Source: Paraburkholderia tropica
GTDB taxonomy: Bacteria; Pseudomonadota; Gammaproteobacteria; Burkholderiales; Burkholderiaceae
NCBI RefSeq assembly: GCF_900109265.1
Contig: NZ_FNZM01000004.1
Location: forward strand, 372,001-436,000
Length of the DNA stretch: 64,000 bases
Reading direction: 5' to 3'
The translations under genes were made by a program, and so were the position numbers. Positions 56,107 to 64,000 of this stretch are shown here, one piece after another. The notes under the pieces are model-generated. The model searched no databases and was not told the DNA's origin. It saw only the letters and a list, made by a program, of their open reading frames with translations. The first letter of the stretch is position 1. Each line of letters begins with the position of its first letter.

Positions 56107-56137
56107 AACGCGCCGCGGGAAACTGCGGCGCGTTTTT
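56107..56137 (+). terminator. Terminator of ppk2
   Basis: ACGCGCCGC pairs with GCGGCGCGT (9 bp), followed by TTTTCTTT, about 40 bases past the stop codon. Confidence 0.88.
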
Positions 56138-56158
56138 CTTTGGCGCGTAGTGCGACGC

Positions 56159-56542
56159 CTACGTCGCATACTGCGCCGCCCCGTTCCCAAACGACCAGTT
56201 CTCCCGCGCGACATCGACGAGATTGATGAACACATCTTCGCGCCGCACGCCCGGATCGCGCGCGAGGTTTTCCGCGATCTGCGCGAACAGCGCTTTCTTC
56301 TGATCCTGCCCGCGCGTATTGCTCACGGCAATCTGGATCATCACGATGTCGTCGCTGCGTTCGATGTCGAGGTAGTGGCGGCCGAACACGAAATTATCGG
56401 CATCGTGCTCGGTGACGATCATGAACTGGTCGTCCTCAGGCGCCTTGAACACTTCCATCAGCGCGAGATGCACGCCCTGCATCAAGGCTTTGCGATAGGT
56501 TGCGGGCTTGCCGGCGCGCACGGCGATTCGGGTGAACGGCAT
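56159..56542 (-). CDS. Tautomerase-superfamily protein (MSAD-like)
   Basis: The 127-residue protein has proline directly after the initiator Met (MPFTRIAVRAGKP), the catalytic N-terminal Pro of tautomerases. DVARENWSFGNGAAQY near the C terminus resembles malonate semialdehyde decarboxylase. Whether the enzyme is a decarboxylase or a tautomerase is not certain. It is divergent from a LysR regulator 147 bases away, which may control it. Confidence 0.85.
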   Translation of the reverse strand: MPFTRIAVRAGKPATYRKALMQGVHLALMEVFKAPEDDQFMIVTEHDADNFVFGRHYLDIERSDDIVMIQIAVSNTRGQDQKKALFAQIAENLARDPGVRREDVFINLVDVARENWSFGNGAAQYAT

Positions 56543-56689
56543 GTCAGTCTCCTTCGAGGTCAGTGGGAACCTGCGTCGGTGGCAACGGTGCGAACCACTC
56601 GCACCGTCACGTTCGACATGACATCAGCTTAGTCGCCGTCTATCATAATAAAAAGATATCACTCCATATTTCATCCATTTACGTTTGAA

Positions 56690-57541
56690 ATGAAACCACT
56701 CGATCTCGACGCCGTGCGCGCCTTCGTTCTGGTCGCCGAATTGCGCAGCTTCACGCGCGCGGCCGACGCGCTCGACACCACGCAATCCGCCGTGAGCCTC
56801 AAGCTCAAGCGGCTCGAAAGCCATCTGGGCCGCCAGTTGCTCGAACGCACGCCGCGCGTGGTGCGGCTCGCGCCCGACGGTCACGCGTTCCTGGGTCCCG
56901 CGCGCGATCTGCTGGGCGCGCACGAGCGCGCGCTCGGCACGCTCAGCGGCGACGCGCGGCGGCTGACGCTCGGCCTCAGCGAGCATGTCGCCGACGCGCA
57001 GCTCGCGCGCCAGCTTGCGCTGTTGCGCGCGCACGATCCCGGCCTCGTGATCGCGCTGCATCTCGGTCTGAGCGCGCAGTTGCTGACGCAATTCGACGAG
57101 CGGCGGCTCGACGCGGTAATCGTGCGTCAGGAAGCCGACGAAGCGCCGCGCGGCGACGCCCGCACGCTGTTCGAGGAGCCGCTCGTCTGGCTCGCCGCGC
57201 CGGAATGTCCGTGGTCGCCCGGCACGCCGCTGCCGCTCGCGCTGCTCGCCGGTCCCTGCGCCGTACGCGCGGCCGCGATCGCGGCGCTCGATGCGGCCGA
57301 TATCGCGTGGAACGAGGTGTTCGTGGGCGGCGGCGTGGCGGCCGTCGGCGCGGCGCTGGAGGCAGGACTGGCGGTATCGGCGCTGGCCCGGCGCGTGGCG
57401 CCGCGCACGCTCGTCGACGTGGGCGCGAAGTTCGGTCTGCCGCCGCTGCCGGTTTCGCGCGTGTCGCTGTTTTCGCGCGTGCGTGATCCGCGCTCGGCGG
57501 CGACGCTGCAATTGCTGGCTTCGAGTCTGGGCGCGGGCTGA
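56690..57541 (+). CDS. LysR-family regulator divergent from the tautomerase
   Basis: The 283-residue protein begins MKPLDLDAVRAFVLVAELRS. A LysR helix-turn-helix is at about 18-40 (FTRAADALDTTQSAVSLKLK), followed by an effector-binding domain (LTLGLSEHVADAQL to the end). It is near the lower end of LysR length. The intergenic region (56543-56689) contains an AT-rich stretch close to its ATG suitable for LysR binding, but no exact palindrome was defined. The effector is unknown. Confidence 0.9.
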   Translation: MKPLDLDAVRAFVLVAELRSFTRAADALDTTQSAVSLKLKRLESHLGRQLLERTPRVVRLAPDGHAFLGPARDLLGAHERALGTLSGDARRLTLGLSEHVADAQLARQLALLRAHDPGLVIALHLGLSAQLLTQFDERRLDAVIVRQEADEAPRGDARTLFEEPLVWLAAPECPWSPGTPLPLALLAGPCAVRAAAIAALDAADIAWNEVFVGGGVAAVGAALEAGLAVSALARRVAPRTLVDVGAKFGLPPLPVSRVSLFSRVRDPRSAATLQLLASSLGAG

Positions 57542-57571
57542 GCGCCCGCAAGATGGATCGACGAGGCGAAT

Positions 57572-58306
57572 TCAGGGCAGCGCCAACGCCGCCGCGCCCT
57601 GCTCGCGCGCCGCCTGGGTCGACACCGACCAGTTGCGCAGCGACAGCGCCTCGACCATCGTGAGCCGTCCTTCGGCGATGTAGGCGCCCGTGTCGATATA
57701 CATCTGCGAGCCGATCTGGCGCGGCTCGCGCATCGGCGTATGGCCGCAGTAAGTCAGCGAAAGCGCGAGACTCGCGGGCGTGCCCGCGTTGAAGGCGAGT
57801 TCGCGGCCCCAGAGCATGCGCTCGCGCACGTGCTCGTTGAACTGGCCGGCGTCGAGTTCGGTGTCGTCGCCGAAAAATTCCGCGTGCAGCACGTTAAAAC
57901 GCGCGCCGCCCTCGCCGACCGTGCGCACCAGCGGCAACTGGCGCAGGCGCTTCGCGTACAGCGCCAGCACGCGTTCCGGCACGTGCTGCGCCCAGCCGCC
58001 GCCAATGCCGTACCACTGATGGCGCGGCAGCCGCCCTTCGACGACCGCGCACAACGCGTCTTCGTGATTGCCGAGCACGGCGTAAAACCACGGCTTGTCG
58101 AGCAGCGTGAGCGCCTCTTCGCACTGCTCGCCGCGATCGATCAGGTCGCCGACCGAAAACAGGCGATCGGTCGTGGCGTCGAAATTCACTTCGCGCAGCA
58201 GGAAGCGCAAGGCATCCACGCAGCCGTGCAGGTCGCCCACGACAAAGTCGCGGCCGGCCTCGTTGCTGGCGTGATGCTGAACTTCGGTGGCGAGAGTGGG
58301 CGTCAT
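57572..58306 (-). CDS. Metallophosphoesterase (PrpE/PphA-type phosphatase)
   Basis: The 244-residue enzyme has the metal-binding signatures FVVGDLHGCVDAL, LFSVGDLIDRGEQ and VLGNHEDAL, then YCGHTPM with a metal histidine. The layout matches PphA-type serine/threonine protein phosphatases or diadenosine-tetraphosphate hydrolases. The substrate cannot be told. The ATG at 58306 is preferred over upstream in-frame starts; it follows the LysR gene convergently. Confidence 0.88.
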   Translation of the reverse strand: MTPTLATEVQHHASNEAGRDFVVGDLHGCVDALRFLLREVNFDATTDRLFSVGDLIDRGEQCEEALTLLDKPWFYAVLGNHEDALCAVVEGRLPRHQWYGIGGGWAQHVPERVLALYAKRLRQLPLVRTVGEGGARFNVLHAEFFGDDTELDAGQFNEHVRERMLWGRELAFNAGTPASLALSLTYCGHTPMREPRQIGSQMYIDTGAYIAEGRLTMVEALSLRNWSVSTQAAREQGAAALALP

Positions 58307-58533
58307 CTTTTCATCATAGCGCCAGGCGCGCGCGATGTATGCGCGCCAATTATCGTTTCCTGGCGCTTTTTTTCGCCCGCCTTCGCGCACGGTCGGGCGT
58401 GATGCCGTCCGTCTGCCAGCCCGTCCCGCGTCGGCGCACCCTGGCCGCGATCCACGAGATCACAGCGCGACGCGCGCCTGGTTAGAATCGCGGCAACACC
58501 GCGCGTATTCCCCGCACATTCATCAGGGCATCG

Positions 58534-59196
58534 ATGCCAATGAAGGTCTATCCGCAAGTTTTGCGTAATCGCCCGCACATGATGATCGGCCTCGTGCTGG
58601 GCGTGCTGATCGGCGCGCTCGTGCCCGCGTCGATCCAGCCGGTGGCGCGCGTGCTGGTCGGCTGGGACGTGGCGATCTGGACCTACCTCGTGCTGATCTG
58701 GATTCACATGATGCGCACCGACGAAACCAGCGTGCGCCGCAACGCGCAGCGCGAGGATCAGAACGCGGGCACGGTGCTCATCCTGCTGTGTACGGCGACG
58801 GTGGCCAGCATCGTCGCGATCGTGCTCGAACTCGGCTCGTCCAAGGACCTGCACACGGCCTCGAAGGTGCTGCACTCGCTGCTCACGGGCTTCACGCTGA
58901 TTGGCGCGTGGTTCCTGATTCCCACCCTATTCACGCTGCATTACGCGCGCGTGTATTACGGCTCCGATCGCGAATCGCCCGCGCTCGCGTTCCCCGACGC
59001 CAAACTCCAGCCGGATTATTGGGACTTCCTGTATTTTTCCTTCACGATCGCCTGCGCTTCGCAAACCGCCGATGTCGGCCTGCGCGGACGCAGCGCGCGG
59101 CGCAGCGTGCTCGCGCAATCGATTCTGTCGTTCTACTTCAACGTCGCCGTGCTCGGGCTGTGCGTGAACATCGCGGCGAGCATGGTGGGGAACTAG
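58534..59196 (+). CDS. DUF1345 membrane protein
   Basis: The 220-residue membrane protein has about five hydrophobic segments. LVLIWIHMMRTDE near residue 55 is followed by HSLLTGFTLIGAWFLIPTLFTLHYARVYYGS-type helices, and the C-terminal DYWDFLYFSFTIACASQTADV is the best conserved DUF1345 stretch. Function is unknown. The start could be 58534 or the internal ATG at 58540. Confidence 0.87.
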   Translation: MPMKVYPQVLRNRPHMMIGLVLGVLIGALVPASIQPVARVLVGWDVAIWTYLVLIWIHMMRTDETSVRRNAQREDQNAGTVLILLCTATVASIVAIVLELGSSKDLHTASKVLHSLLTGFTLIGAWFLIPTLFTLHYARVYYGSDRESPALAFPDAKLQPDYWDFLYFSFTIACASQTADVGLRGRSARRSVLAQSILSFYFNVAVLGLCVNIAASMVGN

Positions 59197-59547
59197 ACCG
59201 GCATCGATTGCAATCCCTGCGCAATCCATGCGCAATCGGTGCGCATTGGCGCGCAATCGATGCACGCGCGGCGCGCGCGCCGCCGCGCAGGAAACCGGCG
59301 TCGCCGCCAGCCGGCTTGGCGGCGCGGCGATCGCGCGTCACAGGCACATGCCTTGCTGAATCCCGCATCAAGTCGCCGCGCGTCGCCGACGCTTTGGTTC
59401 CGGCCTGCTCTTGCACTACATTGAACAGGACACGCGCCATCGCCCGGCCCCGCGCGGCCCGCCCCGGCAGCCCACGGGCAACGTGATCGCATCCGGTGGT
59501 ATTTCGGCCCTGCATCCACGCTGTCCGACGTATCTGGAATACGACCG
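59197..59547. other. Region upstream of glgE
   Basis: This 351-base gap holds the 11-bp repeats at 59210-59261 near its left end and several GC-rich short repeats. No gene is credible, and no clear promoter for the glgE operon was identified. Confidence 0.55.
59210..59261. repeat. Degenerate 11-bp GCGCAATC tandem repeat
   Basis: The unit GCGCAATCNNT recurs at 59219, 59230 and 59251, with variants at 59210 and 59241. It starts just after the DUF1345 stop. Confidence 0.85.
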
Positions 59548-62500
59548 ATGGAACCTCCTCACGCCTATGCGCCGCGGATCTACTTCGTCCATTCCGTCCT
59601 TGCCGGGCCGCTCGACGCGTGGCCCGCGCATTTCGCGCATGCGGCCTCACTGGGCTTCGATCATGTCCTGATCGGCGCCCTGTTCGCGCCAGGCCGCTCG
59701 GGCGACGACCGCATCGTCGCCGATCATCAACGTCTGCATCCCGCGTTCGGTTCGCCGGAGCCGGTGCTGGACGCCGTGCGCCGGCTCGCGAGCGCCGCGC
59801 GCGAACGCGGCCTCACGCTGCTCGCCGATCTGACGCTCGACCGCGCGGCCGCCGACGGCGCGCTCTATGCCGGGCATCCGGAATGGTTTCATCCGTTCGA
59901 GCCCGAGGACGCGCGGCTCGATCCGCGCCACGGCCATCGCGACGCGAACGTCGCCTATGCCGATTTCGAACGCGCGGGCGCGCCGCTCGCGGTCTGGTGG
60001 ACGCAGTTCGCCACGCGGCTCGCCGATGCGGGCCTCGGCGGCTTTCGCATCGACTCGCCGCATCGCGTGCCCGCCAACGTGCTGCGCGCGATCTTCGACG
60101 GCGTGCGCGCGAGCCGTCCGCAAACGCGCTGGCTCGCCGCCACGCCAGGCCTCGCGCGCGACGCCATCGCGCAACTCGAACACGCGGGCTTCGACGCCGC
60201 GTTCACCTCGCTGCGCTGGTGGGACTTCTCGTCGAGCTGGATGGTCGAGGAGCACGAGGTGGTGCGCCGCGTGGGCTCGCCGATCGCGTTTCCCGAAGCG
60301 CCGTACGGCACGCGCTTCATCCACGATCTCGACGGCGCCACCGACGCGCGCGCGGTCGAGCGCGCCTACCGGCGCATGTTGCGCACGGCGGCGGCCACGG
60401 GCACCGGCTGGCTCGTGCCGATGGGCTTCGAATACGGCGTGGAAGAAGCCAGTGGCCACGGCGGTCCGCACGCGCACGATTACGGTGCACGCGAACCAGC
60501 GCTGAGCTGGCAGGAGATGAAAGCACGCGGACCGTTCGATCTCTCGGCCGACATCGCGCACGCGAACGCCTTACAGCGCGAAACCCTCATCCTTCAGACC
60601 AAGGGCGAACTGCGCGCGCTCAACGGCCCCGGCGCGCCGGTCGCCGCGTTGCTGCGCGGCGATCACGCCGATCTCCGCGACGCAGGCGAAGCGCTCCTCA
60701 CGCTCGTGAATCCCGCGCTCGCCGCGCCGGTGCGCGTGAACATGGCGCACCTGCTGGCGGGCGCGCCCGGCGGCTTCACGCGCTTCGAGCCGCTCGACGC
60801 GCAGTCGCTGCGCGGCGTGCGCGAACGCTCGCCGCGCGACGCGAGCGCGATTCCCCCGACGTTCACGCTGCCCGCGGGCGCGTGCTGGATGTTCCGCGCG
60901 CTGGCGACGCCGCTCGTCGCGCTCGCGCCGCCCGAGGACCTCGCGAAGTCGCCGACGAGCGGCCACAAGAGCGTGATCGAAGCGATCGCCGCGCCGCGCA
61001 TCGCGATCGAAAGCGTGTGGCCGTCCGTCGATCACGGACGCTTCGTCGCCAAACGCATCGTGGGCGAGCAATGCGAAGTGCGCGCCGCGATTTTCGCGGA
61101 AGGCCACGACCGCATCGACGCCGCGATCCTCTGGCGCGCCGCCGACGAAACCGCCTGGCACGAATCGCCGATGAAACCGCTGCCGCCCGCCGGCACCGAC
61201 CTCTGGAGCGGCACGTTCCCGCTCGAACGCGTGGGACGTTACGAATTCGTCGTGATCGCGTGGCGCGACGACTTCGCCTCGCTCGCCGTACATCTGCAAA
61301 AGAAGCGCGACGCCAACCAGCCGGTCGATCTCGAACTCGAAGAAGCGAGCCGCCTGCTCGCGCTCGTGCTCGCGACCGCCGACACGTCGGACGATCACAG
61401 CGAAGCGCACGCGCACACCCGTGCGGCGCTCGACGCGCTCGTCAAACGCTTCGTGAGCGCCGACACCGACACGCGCTGCGCGCTGCTGGCCTTGCCCGCC
61501 ACGGCCGCCGCCGTGCGCGCCGCGAATCACCGGCCGTTCCTCTCGCGCGACGCCACGGTGCAACGCGTGGACGCCGAGCGCGCCGCTGCGCGTTTCGCGA
61601 GCTGGTACGAGATCTTCCCGCGTTCGATGAGCGACGACGAAACGCGCCACGGCACCTTCGACGACGTGATCGCGAAAATGCCGCGCATCCGCGACATGGG
61701 TTTCGACGTGCTGTATTTCCCGCCGATCCATCCAATTGGGCTCGCGAACCGCAAGGGCCGCAACAACGCGCTGAACGCGCAGCCCGGCGACGTCGGCAGC
61801 CCGTACGCGATCGGCGCGGCCGAAGGCGGCCACACCGCCGTGCATCCGGAACTGGGCACGCTGGAAGACTTCTGCCGCATGCTCAACGCGGCGCACGCGC
61901 ACGGCCTCGAAATCGCACTCGATTTCGCGATTCAATGCTCGCCCGACCATCCGTGGCTGAAGGCGCATCCGGGCTGGTTCGCGTGGCGTCCCGACGGCAC
62001 GCTGCGCTACGCCGAAAATCCACCGAAGAAGTATCAGGACATCGTCAATCCCGAGTTCTACGCGCACGACGCCAAGCCCGAACTATGGCTCGCGCTGCGC
62101 GACGTGATCCTGTTCTGGGTCGATGCGGGCGTGCGCATTTTCCGCGTGGACAATCCGCATACGAAACCGCTGCCGTTCTGGGAATGGATGATCGCCGACG
62201 TGCGCGCGCGCCATCCCGACGTGATCTTCCTCTCCGAAGCCTTCACGCGTCCGCGCCTCATGTACCGGCTCGCGAAGATCGGCTTTTCGCAGTCGTACAC
62301 ATACTTCACGTGGCGCGAATCGAAGCGCGAGTTCATCGACTATCTGACCGAACTCACGCAGAGCGAAGTGCGCGACTTCTACCGGCCCAACTTCTTCGTC
62401 AACACGCCCGATATCAACCCGCGCTATCTGCAAAGCGGCGCGCGTTCGATCCACCTGATCCGCGCCGCGCTCGCCGCGCTGCTCTCGGGATTGTGGGGCG

Positions 62501-63066
62501 TGTATAGCGGCTTTGAATTGTGCGAAGCGCGGCCGCTGCCCAACAGCGAAGAATATCTGGATTCCGAAAAGTATCAGCTGCGTGCGTGGGACTGGAACCG
62601 GCCCGGCAATATCGTGGCGGAAATCGCGTCGCTCAATCGCATCCGGCGCGCGAATCCCGCGCTGCAATCGCATCTGGGCATCACCTTCCTCGGCGCGCAC
62701 AACGACAACGTGCTGTGCTTCGAAAAGGCCACGCCGGCGCGCGACAACGTGATTGTCGTCGCGATCAACCTCGACCCGTGGAACGAGCAAGGCGCCGATA
62801 TCGAACTGTCCTGGGACACCTTCCAGGCCTGGCAGATCGACGATCACGCGCGGCTCGCGGTCGTCGACGAAATGAGCGGCGAGCGCTTCGAATGGCAAAG
62901 CCGCTGGCAGCACGTGCGGCTCGATCCGCACGCGCGGCCGTTCGCGATCTGGCGCATCGCGCCGATCGACGGTCTGCCGCGCGACACCCCGCCCGACGCA
63001 CTCGACGAACCGGTCGAAGGCCACCCCGAATTCAACGCGGACTTCCCTCCCGGAGGAGCCACATGA
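59548..63066 (+). CDS. glgE: Maltose-1-phosphate maltosyltransferase GlgE with N-terminal GH13-like domain
   Basis: The 1172-residue protein extends alpha-1,4-glucan using maltose 1-phosphate. The C-terminal ~700 residues are a full Glg[30 protein letters not shown], nucleophile Asp868 in [10 protein letters not shown], acid/base Glu897 in SEAFTRP, and [12 protein letters not shown]. The N-terminal ~400 residues form a second GH13-like barrel. It keeps [12 protein letters not shown] but has no obvious catalytic glutamate (WLAATPGL in place of a GE motif). Start ATG at 59548. It overlaps treS by four bases (ATGA). Confidence 0.94.
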   Translation: MEPPHAYAPRIYFVHSVLAGPLDAWPAHFAHAASLGFDHVLIGALFAPGRSGDDRIVADHQRLHPAFGSPEPVLDAVRRLASAARERGLTLLADLTLDRAAADGALYAGHPEWFHPFEPEDARLDPRHGHRDANVAYADFERAGAPLAVWWTQFATRLADAGLGGFRIDSPHRVPANVLRAIFDGVRASRPQTRWLAATPGLARDAIAQLEHAGFDAAFTSLRWWDFSSSWMVEEHEVVRRVGSPIAFPEAPYGTRFIHDLDGATDARAVERAYRRMLRTAAATGTGWLVPMGFEYGVEEASGHGGPHAHDYGAREPALSWQEMKARGPFDLSADIAHANALQRETLILQTKGELRALNGPGAPVAALLRGDHADLRDAGEALLTLVNPALAAPVRVNMAHLLAGAPGGFTRFEPLDAQSLRGVRERSPRDASAIPPTFTLPAGACWMFRALATPLVALAPPEDLAKSPTSGHKSVIEAIAAPRIAIESVWPSVDHGRFVAKRIVGEQCEVRAAIFAEGHDRIDAAILWRAADETAWHESPMKPLPPAGTDLWSGTFPLERVGRYEFVVIAWRDDFASLAVHLQKKRDANQPVDLELEEASRLLALVLATADTSDDHSEAHAHTRAALDALVKRFVSADTDTRCALLALPATAAAVRAANHRPFLSRDATVQRVDAERAAARFASWYEIFPRSMSDDETRHGTFDDVIAKMPRIRDMGFDVLYFPPIHPIGLANRKGRNNALNAQPGDVGSPYAIGAAEGGHTAVHPELGTLEDFCRMLNAAHAHGLEIALDFAIQCSPDHPWLKAHPGWFAWRPDGTLRYAENPPKKYQDIVNPEFYAHDAKPELWLALRDVILFWVDAGVRIFRVDNPHTKPLPFWEWMIADVRARHPDVIFLSEAFTRPRLMYRLAKIGFSQSYTYFTWRESKREFIDYLTELTQSEVRDFYRPNFFVNTPDINPRYLQSGARSIHLIRAALAALLSGLWGVYSGFELCEARPLPNSEEYLDSEKYQLRAWDWNRPGNIVAEIASLNRIRRANPALQSHLGITFLGAHNDNVLCFEKATPARDNVIVVAINLDPWNEQGADIELSWDTFQAWQIDDHARLAVVDEMSGERFEWQSRWQHVRLDPHARPFAIWRIAPIDGLPRDTPPDALDEPVEGHPEFNADFPPGGAT

Positions 63067-64000
63067 AACGCGATCCCGCTTCGCACGAGGCGCCGCCGAA
63101 TCCGGACGCCGCGCCGGTCTCGGACCCGACCGCGCAGCACGACGACGAGCACGGCCATCGGGCGCACGCCACGCAAAAGCGCGGCAAGCCCTCGCCGCTC
63201 TCCGACGACCCGCACTGGTACAAGGATGCGGTGATCTATCAGGTGCACGTGAAGTCGTTCTTCGATGCGAACAACGACGGCGTGGGCGATTTCGCGGGCC
63301 TGCTTTCCAAGCTCGATTACATCGCCTCGCTCGGCGTGACCGCGATCTGGCTGCTGCCGTTCTATCCGTCGCCGCGCCGCGACGACGGCTACGACATCGC
63401 CGACTATCGCAACGTGCATCCCGACTACGGCCAGCTCGCCGACGTGCGCCGCTTCATTCAGGAAGCGCACGCGCGCGGCATGCGCGTAATCACCGAACTG
63501 GTCATCAATCACACCTCGGATCAGCATCCGTGGTTTCAGCGCGCGCAGCGCGCGAAGCCCGGCTCGAATCATCGCAACTACTACGTGTGGTCCGATACCG
63601 ATCAACGTTATCAGGGCACGCGCATCATCTTCATCGACACGGAGCCGTCGAACTGGACGCACGATCCCGTCGCGGGCGCGTATTACTGGCACCGTTTCTA
63701 TTCGCACCAGCCCGACCTGAATTTCGACAATCCCGCCGTGCTGCGCGAAGTGCTCCAGGTGATGCGCTTCTGGCTCGACATGGGGATCGACGGATTGCGG
63801 CTCGACGCCGTGCCGTATCTGGTCGAACGCGAAGGCACCAACAACGAGAACCTGCCCGAAACGCACGCGATTCTGAAGAAGATTCGCGCGACCATCGACG
63901 AGCATTATCCCAATCGGATGCTGCTCGCCGAAGCGAATCAATGGCCCGAGGACGTGCAGGAATATTTCGGCAACGAAGACGAATGCCACATGGCGTTCCA
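63063..64000 (+). CDS. treS: Trehalose synthase/maltose glucosyltransferase TreS, 3' truncated
   Basis: The gene runs off the right edge, with 312 residues visible. After a ~45-residue hydrophilic N terminus come [51 protein letters not shown], nucleophile Asp in [13 protein letters not shown], and [12 protein letters not shown] with the likely catalytic glutamate. These are TreS hallmarks (trehalose to maltose interconversion). The ATG overlaps the glgE stop and has GGAGGAG upstream. TreS may be fused to a maltokinase past the edge, as in many Burkholderia, but this is not visible. Confidence 0.93.
   Translation, partial: MKRDPASHEAPPNPDAAPVSDPTAQHDDEHGHRAHATQKRGKPSPLSDDPHWYKDAVIYQVHVKSFFDANNDGVGDFAGLLSKLDYIASLGVTAIWLLPFYPSPRRDDGYDIADYRNVHPDYGQLADVRRFIQEAHARGMRVITELVINHTSDQHPWFQRAQRAKPGSNHRNYYVWSDTDQRYQGTRIIFIDTEPSNWTHDPVAGAYYWHRFYSHQPDLNFDNPAVLREVLQVMRFWLDMGIDGLRLDAVPYLVEREGTNNENLPETHAILKKIRATIDEHYPNRMLLAEANQWPEDVQEYFGNEDECHMAF

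Noticed and set aside
59496..62507. A 1003-codon plus-strand frame overlapping glgE.
   Set aside because: It is Arg-rich without any domain motif, whereas the other frame encodes a full GlgE.
1..64000. Mobile elements, prophage or toxin-antitoxin islands.
   Set aside because: No transposase, integrase, terminal inverted repeats or phage structural genes were seen, and gene content is typical chromosomal Burkholderiaceae.

Overview
The window is typical Burkholderiaceae chromosomal DNA, most likely Paraburkholderia, Caballeronia or a close relative. The base composition is high in G+C, the genes are densely packed, and the families fit: a BPSS1780-type membrane protein, DUF3563, a Burkholderia-type porin, a bipartite CHR chromate transporter, and the rpsU-yqeY-dnaG-rpoD block. 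No insertion sequence, phage, integrase or CRISPR array was seen. Species and replicon cannot be fixed from the sequence alone.

Bases 1-18100 form a choline and methylamine catabolic island. A GlxA/GbdR-type regulator (cut by the left edge) faces a minus-strand run: porin, sdaA, soxB, soxD, soxA, soxG, a folB-like gene and fdhA. Heterotetrameric sarcosine oxidase makes glycine plus 5,10-methylene-THF or formaldehyde. FdhA oxidises formaldehyde and SdaA deaminates serine to pyruvate. Divergent from the porin is betI-betB-betA (choline to glycine betaine), with a clear palindromic BetI operator. An APC permease and a ChoX-like choline-binding protein follow on the minus strand. The enzymes joining betaine to sarcosine (GbcAB, DgcAB) are not in the window.

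Bases 18100-32220 are mostly housekeeping. They hold a lytic transglycosylase with an unusual C-terminal domain, an odd CAU tRNA with a long variable arm, the macromolecular-synthesis block (rpoD, dnaG, yqeY, rpsU), a BaiN-type flavoprotein, tsaD, folE2, and the isoprenoid genes dxs, ispA and xseB.

Bases 32220-48700 hold an orphan Rieske oxygenase, a mercaptopyruvate sulfurtransferase, a Tat-type dienelactone hydrolase, an NDH-2-like oxidoreductase, and polA abutting a divergent LOG-family gene. These are followed by a LysR regulator with a palindromic operator divergent from two short chromate-transporter genes, two unrecognised overlapping membrane-protein genes, AMP nucleosidase, and a DUF2782-like gene, thrB and a BPSS1780-family gene.

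Bases 48700-64000 carry DUF3563, a PHB-depolymerase-like esterase, a PAP2 phosphatase, modE, a CYTH/CHAD protein, a YdcH-like protein and PPK2 (a polyphosphate neighbourhood). After these come a tautomerase with a divergent LysR regulator, a metallophosphoesterase and a DUF1345 protein. The window ends in the start of a trehalose/alpha-glucan operon (glgE, then treS cut by the right edge).

The signals most worth a second look are the CAU tRNA with class II architecture, the transglycosylase/VirB9-like fusion, the folB-like gene translationally coupled to sarcosine oxidase, the extra degenerate GH13-like half of GlgE, the degenerate CYTH domain beside PPK2, and the unrecognised membrane-protein pair.
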